Below, in pieces: positions 15,967-23,901 of a DNA stretch of 64,000 bases. Positions within the stretch are counted from its first letter, which is position 1; every line of letters starts with the position of its first letter. Source of the stretch: Candidatus Protochlamydia naegleriophila (GTDB lineage: Bacteria > Chlamydiota > Chlamydiia > Chlamydiales > Parachlamydiaceae); contig NZ_LN879502.1 in NCBI RefSeq assembly GCF_001499655.1, positions 2,418,001 to 2,482,000 of the forward strand, in the 5' to 3' direction. Below the pieces are notes generated by a model. That model saw only the letters and a program-made list of their open reading frames with translations, did no database searches and was not told where the DNA came from. The translations under genes were made by a program, and so were the position numbers.

Positions 15967-17601
15967 TTACATCCATCTTTGTACGATTGGAAAGCGTCTC
16001 CCGACAGAAAAGGCTTTTTCCGATACGCGAAGACCTGGAGGAGCCTGCCTCCGTTTATATTCATTATTGTGGATTTTTTTAATCAGCTCTTCTACAAGAG
16101 GCAAGGGATACTGAAAGTGATCTGCAATCCATTGAGGAGAGCGATGATCTTCAACATAAGCTTGTAGAACGTGATCGACAATGGCATAATCGGGAAGGGA
16201 GTCGGAATCTTTTTGGTCATGACGCAGCTCGGCAGAGGGAGGGCGGCGGATGGTATTCCAAGGAATGATCTCTTCATGGCGATTAATCCACTCGGCCAAG
16301 GCATAAATTTGCTGCTTTGTCACATCACTGAGGACAGCTAAGCCCCCGCACATATCACCATATAGAGTGGAATATCCCATGGCAAATTCGCTTTTATTAC
16401 TGGTGCTCAAGACGATATAGCCAAATTTATTGGAAAAAGCCATGAGCAGCATTCCCCGGATGCGGGCCTGTAAATTTTCTTCAGTGATATCCTCAGCCTG
16501 CCCGGCAAACTCTGGTTTGAGAAGCTCTAGATAACTTTCAAAAGGAGATTCTATGGAAACCTCCTTATAGTTTATTCCGAGCCTCTTGGCAAGAAGAGCG
16601 GCATCTCTTGCACTGTCAGGAGAAGAATAGCGCGAAGGCATGCAGACAGCCAGCACATTTTCTGGCCCTAAGGCTTCGGCTGCAAGGCAAGCCACAAGCG
16701 CAGAATCAATCCCACCAGAGAGTCCAAGACATGCTTTTTTAAATCCAAGTTTTTTAAAATAATCGTGCATCCCAAGTACAAGGGCATGATAGAGATCGTT
16801 TAAGACGTGGTGATCGACGTGAAGCTGCCCAGCATCCGGCTTGGCAAGATCAATAAGTAAATCATCCTCTTTAAATCCCTTAGCACACTGGATGAGGCCT
16901 CGCTCATTGACAAACACGCTATAGCCATCAAAAATTAAACTGTCATTGCCGCCGACTTGATTGCAAAGGATAACTGGGCAATGGAGGGTCTTTGCAGCCG
17001 TTAAACAGACTTGTAAACGGGTATGAAACTTAGAAACGCTGTAGGGAGATGCCGATAAATTGAGCAGTAGTGAAGGATTTTGCCCTTGAAACTCGAGAAT
17101 CGGATCCCTGCGATAATGAGTCGATTGCAAAAAACCGCTATGCTGCCAAAGATCCTCGCAAATAGTAATTGCCACCTTATGGCCCTGTAGAGTCCAAATT
17201 TTAGAAGGTTCACCTGGTTCAAAATAGCGCCTCTCATCAAAAACATCATAGGTTGGCAATAGCGCCTTATCGACATAACCGAGCAGCTGTTGGTCCTGAA
17301 TAATAGCAGCGCTATTGTACAAAATTTTTTCCATATGATGAGGATTGCGCCTAGGCAAACCAACAATAACGCAAACACCGCTCGAAGCCGAAACAATGTG
17401 ATTCAAATGCGTTTCAACAGCTTCCATAAAGTGAGGAAGCAAAAGAAAATCTTCTGGAGGATAGCCGCTTAAAGCAAGCTCTGGCAAGAGGATTAAATTA
17501 GCTCCTTGCCTGCGCCCCCTTTCAATAGCTTGTAAAATGCGCTGAGTATTACCTGCCAGATCTGCAATGGTTGGATTAATTTGTGCGACTAAAATACGCA
17601 T
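15967..17601 (-). CDS. nadE: Glutamine-dependent NAD+ synthetase
   Basis: NadE makes NAD+ from nicotinate adenine dinucleotide, ATP and glutamine. The 544-residue protein contains both domains. The N-terminal nitrilase-type glutaminase has the Glu41 (LLPELALSGYPPEDF), Lys112 (YVDKALLPTYDVFDE) and Cys148 (ITICEDLW) triad. The C-terminal synthetase has the P-loop LGLSGGIDS at residues 292-300, the STSNKSE and GYSTLYGD motifs, and ends with the RRQAPPGLRVSEKAFSxGRRxP pattern. It can therefore use glutamine directly as nitrogen source, unlike short ammonia-dependent forms. Length and motifs are complete. The downstream membrane protein gene is only three bases away. Confidence 0.96.
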   Translation of the reverse strand: MRILVAQINPTIADLAGNTQRILQAIERGRRQGANLILLPELALSGYPPEDFLLLPHFMEAVETHLNHIVSASSGVCVIVGLPRRNPHHMEKILYNSAAIIQDQQLLGYVDKALLPTYDVFDERRYFEPGEPSKIWTLQGHKVAITICEDLWQHSGFLQSTHYRRDPILEFQGQNPSLLLNLSASPYSVSKFHTRLQVCLTAAKTLHCPVILCNQVGGNDSLIFDGYSVFVNERGLIQCAKGFKEDDLLIDLAKPDAGQLHVDHHVLNDLYHALVLGMHDYFKKLGFKKACLGLSGGIDSALVACLAAEALGPENVLAVCMPSRYSSPDSARDAALLAKRLGINYKEVSIESPFESYLELLKPEFAGQAEDITEENLQARIRGMLLMAFSNKFGYIVLSTSNKSEFAMGYSTLYGDMCGGLAVLSDVTKQQIYALAEWINRHEEIIPWNTIRRPPSAELRHDQKDSDSLPDYAIVDHVLQAYVEDHRSPQWIADHFQYPLPLVEELIKKIHNNEYKRRQAPPGLRVSEKAFSVGRRFPIVQRWM

Positions 17602-17715
17602 AGATAAATGAGTACCGCTTTACTTTTGCTCTAAATATAAGATTAAGCCCTAACAGCCATCCTGTCAATCTATCGTTTTGAGGTCGACATATCTGTGTAT
17701 GCTAAAAATTGAAAT

Positions 17716-17756
17716 AAAAAAAGCATGAACCCTATTCACTTAAATAGGATTCATGC
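17716..17756 (-). terminator. Intrinsic terminator after nqrF
   Basis: On the minus strand a hairpin with arms GCATGAAtCCTATT and AATAGGgTTCATGC (one mismatch, six-base loop, 17723-17756) is followed directly by seven T residues. It lies about 22 bases after the nqrF stop and is a textbook factor-independent terminator. Confidence 0.92.
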
Positions 17757-17778
17757 ACCTTTTGACAAAAAGGACAAT

Positions 17779-19119
17779 CTAACTACCAAAGTCATCCAAG
17801 ATGATGTTTTCGCGAGGAACGCCATAATCATCTAAAAGCTTCAGTATACTCTTGTTGTGCATAGGAGGTCCGCACACATAAAAAAGACTTTCTTCCGGAT
17901 AATCCATCTTCTTGAGCTGCCCCTCTTCAAAAGCTCTGAAAAGGAAATTCGTTTTAACTGGATCTTTCGCAGGCCACCCAGCAGCCAGATCCTCTGGCAG
18001 GGGCTCGGATAGAACAAGCTTATAGCTGAAGTTAGGATGCTTGGCTTGCAGCTCTTCATATTCTTTTTGATAAATATTTTCTTTTAAAGAGCGTGCCCCA
18101 TACCACATCGAGAGTTTGCGGTGTGTGTTTTCCGTATTAAATAGATGAAGGATATGGCTGCGGCCAAATGAAGAGCCTGCCCCTCCGATTAAGAAAACTA
18201 ATTCACGGTCATCATTAATCATAAAGGATTCCCCATAAGGGCCGGATAAACGCAGCTTGTCTCCCGGTTTTAACCCGAAGGTATAGGACGAACAGATTCC
18301 CCAAGGCACATCATCGCGAATCTTTCCATTGATAAAAGGGGGAGTTGCAATGCGGATATTGAAAATAAGTTTTCGCCCCTCGGCCGGATAAGAGGCCATC
18401 GAATACGCTCGAATCGTTTCATTGGGACTTGCAGGCAAATTGGAAAAATCCAACTCTTTGCCAAAAAGGCCATATTTTTCCCAATCCTGGTAGAATTTGG
18501 GATCCATCGTTGCTTTCCAATCTTCCGTATTGGTTTTAAAAGGAGGAACGTGAAACTGTAAATACCCTCCCGATCGGTAAGGAACTTCTGCTCCTTCCGG
18601 GATTTCAACAATCAATTCTTTAATGAAAGTTGCCACATTCTCATTACTCAAAACCGTTGCCGTCCATTCCTTAACACCTAAGGCATGTTCATCAACATGG
18701 ACGTGTATATCTCCTTTAACCTTCGATTGACAAGACAGGCGCCATCCCTCTTTGAGCTGCTTTTTTGAAAAAGTGTCAATATCTGTCTGTAGAGGAACGC
18801 TTGCACCATCGACGATTTGCACCTTGCACTGCTTACAAGTCGCCTTACCGCCACATGGGCTCGGAATAGGGATGCCATGCGAGGTCAAAGCATTGAGGAG
18901 CGTTCCGCCACCTTGTGTATGAATCGTAAGTGCATCGTCTTCATTAATTTTAATCGTACACATGTCAGAGGTGACAAACTTCGCTTTGGTAAAAAGAATC
19001 AAAGCCGCTAACCCAACACCAATGACAATAAAAGCTGCAATTGCATACAAACTCAATAGGGGGTCGAATCCTCCCACTTCACCTAAAATAATATACGGTA
19101 GAAAAGTCTGATGTACCAT
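17779..19119 (-). CDS. nqrF: Na+-translocating NADH:quinone reductase subunit F
   Basis: NqrF is the NADH-oxidising entry subunit of the Na+-pumping Na+-NQR complex in the inner membrane. The 446-residue protein has one membrane helix at about residues 22-44, a plant-type 2Fe-2S ferredoxin domain with Cys88, Cys94, Cys97 (CGGKATCKQC) and Cys129, then an FAD domain with RAYSMASYP, and an NADH domain with LIGGAGSSFGRSHI and FYVCGPPMHN near the end. It is about 35 residues longer than typical because of the N-terminus. The other Nqr subunits are not in the window, and in Chlamydia too nqrF is separated from nqrBCDE. A clear terminator follows. Confidence 0.97.
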   Translation of the reverse strand: MVHQTFLPYIILGEVGGFDPLLSLYAIAAFIVIGVGLAALILFTKAKFVTSDMCTIKINEDDALTIHTQGGGTLLNALTSHGIPIPSPCGGKATCKQCKVQIVDGASVPLQTDIDTFSKKQLKEGWRLSCQSKVKGDIHVHVDEHALGVKEWTATVLSNENVATFIKELIVEIPEGAEVPYRSGGYLQFHVPPFKTNTEDWKATMDPKFYQDWEKYGLFGKELDFSNLPASPNETIRAYSMASYPAEGRKLIFNIRIATPPFINGKIRDDVPWGICSSYTFGLKPGDKLRLSGPYGESFMINDDRELVFLIGGAGSSFGRSHILHLFNTENTHRKLSMWYGARSLKENIYQKEYEELQAKHPNFSYKLVLSEPLPEDLAAGWPAKDPVKTNFLFRAFEEGQLKKMDYPEESLFYVCGPPMHNKSILKLLDDYGVPRENIILDDFGS

Positions 19120-19264
19120 GGCAGCCCTGTAGCAAAAAATTACTTTTCAAAAGATTTTTTTTGATTGTGTCTCTGGTATACCCCTCTCTTATTTTCCCAG
19201 CAATAGAAATGGTTAAGCCATCTCAATGAAACATCCAATAACTGGTTAAAAAAGAAAGAGTTGC

Positions 19265-19444
19265 TTATTTTGATAAAGGAGGAGCCATTGGAAGCGGCTG
19301 CTCAGCTTTATCTTCATAAGGCATATTTTTTCCATTCTCATGACCTGTTTCCGCCAAGAAATAAAATAACGCAATCACGGCTATGATTACTAATATGCCA
19401 ATCGCTATCACTGCAGAACTTCCCAAGCCATTTCCGTTAGCCAT
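19265..19444 (-). CDS. Single-helix membrane peptide, 59 residues
   Basis: A frame of 59 codons begins MANGNGLGSSAVIAIGILVI, contains one hydrophobic helix at about residues 11-30, and ends with a polar Pro-rich tail (PLPMAPPLSK). AAGGGAGA lies just upstream of the ATG. It is the first gene upstream of nqrF on the same strand, with about 145 bases between. It may be a small accessory membrane protein; no family can be named. The topology would be N-out or N-in with an acidic tail (GENGKNMPYEDKAE-like). Confidence 0.6.
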   Translation of the reverse strand: MANGNGLGSSAVIAIGILVIIAVIALFYFLAETGHENGKNMPYEDKAEQPLPMAPPLSK

Positions 19445-19691
19445 TAGATCTCCCTTATACCCTCATGAAAGCGGTATACTTAATAATTGATTTGACTCTT
19501 GATTGAAGCTGTAAAATTAGTCCTCAGAAAACACAGCTTATTCCCTGTTTCGACACCTTAAGCACTCTTTTCTTATCAGGAATCTCTACTCTATGCAAAT
19601 ATTTCCATACAAAATCCTTAAAAAACTCCCTTCCAAAATGCTAAACACTTTAGAATGTTCCTCATAAAACCCATTTAACTAGGAGTGATTG

Positions 19692-20081
19692 ATGGCTAAT
19701 TTTAAAAAAATTGAAACCATGCATGCCCCTCAAACCATCGGACCTTACTCACAAGCAGTATTAGCCGATAAACACCTTTACGTTTCGGGCCAACTTCCAA
19801 TCGATCCAGCAACGGGCAAACTCGAAAAGGCGGATATTCGCTTGCAAGTCGAACGGGTATTGAGCAATTTAGAAGCAATTCTTAAAACTGCTGATTGTAC
19901 CTTTCAAGATGTGGTTCGCTGCGATGTCTTTTTAAAAGACTTAAATGATTTTGCCGTTGTCAATGAAGCTTATGGCAAATGCTTTACCCAACCCATACCA
20001 CCGGCAAGGCAAACAATTCAAGTTGCCCGCCTTCCCTTAGATGCCTTGGTAGAAATTTCCTGCATTGCCATTAAGGCCTGA
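19692..20081 (+). CDS. ridA: RidA family reactive intermediate deaminase
   Basis: This 129-residue protein of the RidA/YjgF/UK114 family hydrolyses reactive enamine/imine intermediates formed by PLP enzymes. The sequence follows the family closely: APQTIGPYSQAV near the N-terminus, LYVSGQLPIDPATG, the QVERVLSNLEAILKTADCTFQDVVRCDVFLKD helix, PPARQTIQVARLPLDALVEISCIA, with the catalytic-site Arg in PPARQTI. The ATG at 19692 is preceded by AGGAG and is a better start than the TTG three bases earlier. It appears to be a single-gene unit before htpG. Confidence 0.95.
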   Translation: MANFKKIETMHAPQTIGPYSQAVLADKHLYVSGQLPIDPATGKLEKADIRLQVERVLSNLEAILKTADCTFQDVVRCDVFLKDLNDFAVVNEAYGKCFTQPIPPARQTIQVARLPLDALVEISCIAIKA

Positions 20082-20189
20082 CTCCTAATTGATGGGGCTT
20101 TGCAACTGATTGTTTGATTAAACGCACAGTTGCTCCTCTATTTAAAAATGATTAAATCCAAAAATTGTTAACTAGAATAGGTATAGAGA

Positions 20190-22037
20190 ATGGAAAAAGG
20201 ATCTCTTCAAATCCACAGCGAAAACATTTTACCCATTATTAAAAAATGGCTGTATTCAGACAAAGACATCTATGTGCGTGAACTCGTCTCCAATGCTTGT
20301 GACGCCATTCAAAAAGTCAAGATCCTGCGCGATCAAGGCCTTGTTGAAGTCAAAGATGAGGATTTCCGCATCGACATCCAAATCAACAAAGAGGCCCATA
20401 CCCTAACGTTTACTGACAACGGAATCGGGATGGATGCTGAAGAAGTTAAAAAATATATCGCCCAAATTGCCTTTTCTGGTGCAGAAGAGTTTTTGAGCAA
20501 TTACCAGTCTAACAATGAAAATGACCAAATCATCGGCCACTTTGGCTTAGGATTTTATTCTGCTTACATGGTCGCAGACAAGGTCGAAATCAATACCCTA
20601 TCCTATAAGCCGGATTCTGAACCAGTCTTGTGGACTTGCGATGGTTCGTCAGACTATGAGCTCGATCGTGGCACGCGTGAAACAAGAGGAACTGAAATCA
20701 CGCTTTTCATTGGTAAAGAACACGACGAATGCCTGGATCCAGAACTCATTGGAAAAATTCTTACTCACTACTGTTCCTTCCTTCCCTACCCCATCTACCT
20801 CGATGGCAAACGAATCAATGAATACGAACCGCTATGGATTAAGCCAGCATCCGAATGTACGAAAGAAGACTATCTCAAATTTTATCATGAGCTTTTCCCA
20901 TTAGAAGAAGATCCGCTTTTTTGGGTTCATCTAAACGTTGACTATCCTTTCCGCTTAAAAGGGATTCTCTACTTCCCCAAAATACGGCGCGATTTCGATA
21001 TGAACAAGAGCAGCGTCAGCCTGTATTGCAATCGGGTCTTTGTATCAGACACCTGCAAAGATTTAATCCCTAACTATTTGACCGTTTTAAAAGGGGTCAT
21101 CGACAGCCCGGATATCCCTTTGAATGTATCTAGAAGCTACTTACAAATGGACCGCACTGTAAGGCAGCTTGCGAACCACATCTCGAAAAAGGTATCGGAT
21201 AGCTTGGCAAGCCTCTATAAAACAGATAGAGAACGCTTTATTCAAGCCTGGCAAGACAGCTCTCTCATTGTCAAATTGGGTATTCTAGAAGACGAAAAAT
21301 TCTACGAACGCGCCAAGGAATTCTTGATTTGGAAAAATACAGATAAAGAGTGGACGACAATTGCCGACTACTTAGATCGCAATCAAGAAAAAGCAAAAAA
21401 TAAAATTTTCTATACGATCGATGAAAAGCATGCCGCTCATGTCCTGGACATTTACCGCAAGCAAGGGATTGAAATTTTATGCGCCAATACTCCCCTCGAT
21501 CCCTATCTCATCAATTTCCTAGAAACCAAACTGAGCCCTGTCTCGTTCCAGCGCATTGACGCCGAAGTGCATGACAACATCGTCGATAAGAGCCGCGAGA
21601 AAACAGTCTTAGACGCCGAAGGAAAAACTGAGGCTGTCAAATTGGAAGATTTTGTGCGCTCCAAACTGAATGACGAAACAGTTGACGTCCAGGCTAAAAG
21701 CTTGGCCTCCGATGCTTTACCGGGTTTCATTTTAATCGATGAAAAGCAAAGAAGAATGCGCGAATACATGATGCGTTTAGATCCGGAAGAGAGAAACCTG
21801 CAGATGGATCTATTCAACAAGAAAACGTTTGTCATCAACACAAATAACTCTTTGGTTGAATCAATTGAAAAACTCGATCGCAAGAACCCAGAGCTAGCTA
21901 AAGAACTCATTCAGGAAGTCTATGAGCTTGCGCTCCTCTCTCAAAGAGAAATGGATCCCCATGCTTTGCATGAGTTCATCAACCGCAGCAACCGCGTTCT
22001 AGAAGCATTAACCAAAGAAGCTCTCAAGAACTTGTAA
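20190..22037 (+). CDS. htpG: Hsp90 chaperone HtpG
   Basis: HtpG is the bacterial Hsp90, a cytoplasmic ATP-dependent dimeric chaperone. The 615-residue protein is of normal length. The N-terminal GHKL ATPase domain shows YVRELVSNACDAIQK, the DNGIGM ATP-lid motif and GHFGLGFYSAYMVA. The middle domain contains LKGILYFP and VFVSDTCKDLIPNYLTVLKGVIDSPDIPLNVSRSYLQ, which includes the conserved Arg of the catalytic loop. A C-terminal dimerisation region follows. It differs from E. coli HtpG mainly by a shorter charged N-terminal stretch. A strong terminator follows immediately. Confidence 0.97.
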   Translation: MEKGSLQIHSENILPIIKKWLYSDKDIYVRELVSNACDAIQKVKILRDQGLVEVKDEDFRIDIQINKEAHTLTFTDNGIGMDAEEVKKYIAQIAFSGAEEFLSNYQSNNENDQIIGHFGLGFYSAYMVADKVEINTLSYKPDSEPVLWTCDGSSDYELDRGTRETRGTEITLFIGKEHDECLDPELIGKILTHYCSFLPYPIYLDGKRINEYEPLWIKPASECTKEDYLKFYHELFPLEEDPLFWVHLNVDYPFRLKGILYFPKIRRDFDMNKSSVSLYCNRVFVSDTCKDLIPNYLTVLKGVIDSPDIPLNVSRSYLQMDRTVRQLANHISKKVSDSLASLYKTDRERFIQAWQDSSLIVKLGILEDEKFYERAKEFLIWKNTDKEWTTIADYLDRNQEKAKNKIFYTIDEKHAAHVLDIYRKQGIEILCANTPLDPYLINFLETKLSPVSFQRIDAEVHDNIVDKSREKTVLDAEGKTEAVKLEDFVRSKLNDETVDVQAKSLASDALPGFILIDEKQRRMREYMMRLDPEERNLQMDLFNKKTFVINTNNSLVESIEKLDRKNPELAKELIQEVYELALLSQREMDPHALHEFINRSNRVLEALTKEALKNL

Positions 22038-22049
22038 ACGCTCTCTTTT

Positions 22050-22077
22050 AAGGCAAAGGGCAAACGCCCTTTGCCTT
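22050..22077 (+). terminator. Intrinsic terminator after htpG
   Basis: A perfect 12-base stem AAGGCAAAGGGC / GCCCTTTGCCTT with an AAAC loop starts 12 bases after the htpG stop and is followed by the T-rich CTTTGTTTT. Confidence 0.9.
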
Positions 22078-22203
22078 CTTTGTTTTACTTTACTTCGGTA
22101 TAATCCCTTCATGTGCTATTATTTTACGGTTTAAGAATCTCCCTTTATGCTCGCATTGCAATTCGCGATACGGGATTTTTCCGCGGAACGTAAGGGAAAA
22201 GGA

Positions 22204-23463
22204 ATGCATATGTTCATTAGATTTTATCGCTCATTTGTTTGCCTCTTTTTTTGCTTAGCCTACTCTCTTTGCCAAGCAGACCTGGCCTCCGATACTGTTT
22301 ATCTAACCTGGCAAAAAGACCCCACAACCACCATGACCGTTCAATGGGTGAGTGCAACGAGTGATAAGGACAGCCGCCTGCTTTATCGGGCAAGGCATGA
22401 AACGAATTGGCAAGAAGTCGAAGGCTCCTGGCTTAATTTTCCACAAACGTCTCAATACCTCATTCACCGGATCGAACTGACGAATTTAGAGCCCGATACC
22501 GATTATCTATTCAAATTGTTGCATGATGACAAAACCTATCTTTTCCGTACCATGCAGTCTTCTCTGCTTCGCCCTCTTCGCTTCGTTGTGGGCGGTGATA
22601 TGTATCACGATGGAATCGATTTGATGATTGAAATGTGCCAACAAGCAGCAAAAGTCAATCCATCCTTTGCACTCGTGGGCGGCGACATTGCCTATTCGGT
22701 AGGATCGATCCACCTTCCTTTTCAAAAAATTAACCGCTGGATCGAGTGGCTCCAAGCTTGGCATCGCTCCATGGTTACACCGGAAGGACGCCTCATTCCA
22801 ATCATTGCAGCAATCGGGAACCATGACCTGGCAGGCCACTTCGGCCAAACGCCCGACCAGGCAAAAATTTTCAGTTCCCTTTTCCCCATGCCAGGCGAAA
22901 GTATTTACAACGTTTTGGATTTTAGCTCTTATTTAAGCCTCTTGATTCTCGATTCAGGCCACGCCAATCCCATTGCCGGCAATCAAGCCAGCTGGATCAA
23001 AAGCGCGCTCGACACAAGGCAGCACATGCAGCACCGCTTCGCCATGTATCATGTACCCGCATATCCATCCATACGCGACTTTAATAATCCCCACAGCAAA
23101 GCCATCCGCCTTCATTGGGTGCCTGCATTCGAAAACGGCAATCTCCACGCCGCTTTTGAACACCACGACCACGCTTACAAAAGAAGCCACCCTCTTTTAA
23201 ATAATGTCATTCATCCAAAAGGGGTCCTTTACTTAGGGGATGGAGCATGGGGCATTGAAAAAGTACGCAAAATGAAGAGCAAAAAGCAGCCTTTTTATCT
23301 GGCCAAGTTTGCCTCGGCTCGCCATGTGATTGTCGTTACCCTTCAACCGGCTGAGCAACATTTCATGTGCGTGGATCATCAAGGGCACATGATTGACGAA
23401 TATAACCGCTCGCTACTTCCCGCAAAGGAAAGCGAGCAACAAGACTTGCAAGAGGTTCGCTAA
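22204..23463 (+). CDS. Secreted calcineurin-like metallophosphatase (purple acid phosphatase type)
   Basis: The protein starts with a signal peptide (FIRFYRSFVCLFFCLAYSLCQA, cleavage probably after residue 22-25), so it acts outside the cytoplasm. Next comes a fibronectin-like domain (VYLTWQKDPTTTMTVQW), as in purple acid phosphatases. The catalytic domain has the five metal-binding blocks: GGDMYHDG, GGDIAYS, AIGNHD, MYHVPAYP and EHHDHAYKR. It hydrolyses phosphate monoesters or phosphoproteins with two metal ions. The ATG at 22204 (or 22210) after AAGGGAAAAGGA fits the signal peptide; the longer frame from 22147 would hide it. The final 30 residues are low complexity. Confidence 0.85.
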   Translation: MHMFIRFYRSFVCLFFCLAYSLCQADLASDTVYLTWQKDPTTTMTVQWVSATSDKDSRLLYRARHETNWQEVEGSWLNFPQTSQYLIHRIELTNLEPDTDYLFKLLHDDKTYLFRTMQSSLLRPLRFVVGGDMYHDGIDLMIEMCQQAAKVNPSFALVGGDIAYSVGSIHLPFQKINRWIEWLQAWHRSMVTPEGRLIPIIAAIGNHDLAGHFGQTPDQAKIFSSLFPMPGESIYNVLDFSSYLSLLILDSGHANPIAGNQASWIKSALDTRQHMQHRFAMYHVPAYPSIRDFNNPHSKAIRLHWVPAFENGNLHAAFEHHDHAYKRSHPLLNNVIHPKGVLYLGDGAWGIEKVRKMKSKKQPFYLAKFASARHVIVVTLQPAEQHFMCVDHQGHMIDEYNRSLLPAKESEQQDLQEVR

Positions 23464-23901
23464 GGCCCTAGTGAATGCCTATATACTCACCTAGATGGAG
23501 GTTGCGGGACGGAACGGATTGATGCGAAGCACATGCTCGAAGCGCTCTCTTAGATATTCCAAAACCTCCCATATCTTTTGAAGAGCGGGTTCGTTCGGAA
23601 AAGATCCGCTAGCATATCTTCCAAGAAGTCGCGAATGCTCATGTGAATAGATTCGTAGACATCAAAGCCAAATCCTAAAACAACAAAGAAAAAAATCAAA
23701 TACTCCGTTTATAAACTATAGACATTAAAACCATGTATATTCAAGTCATCTCTGATGAGTTATAAAAAGATGGAGGGTTAGAGGTAACTTGAAGAAAAAT
23801 TCTTCTTCTTGTTTTGGGCTATCTGGTATAAGGAATAATGATATTTGATATCGTTCTAGACCCATTTCATCTCACTTGAGTGAAATTTTAAGAGGCAAAG
23901 G
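23464..23901. other. Intergenic region with a degraded gene
   Basis: The 438-base gap holds the minus-strand coding remnant described separately (23491-23661). The rest is AT-rich. The last 40 bases, with GAGGCAAAGG before 23902, belong to the leader of the next gene. Confidence 0.5.
23491..23661 (-). pseudogene. C-terminal remnant of an unidentified gene
   Basis: A 56-codon open frame without any start codon reads like a protein C-terminus, for example HEHSRLLGRYASGSFPNEP and LQKIWEVLEYLRERF, ending in NPFRPATSI. It is preceded by an in-frame TGA at 23662-23664. It may be the tail of a gene whose front part has decayed. A second frame in the same region also reads in a protein-like way, which would fit frameshifting, but either could be chance. 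The family is unknown. Confidence 0.45.
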
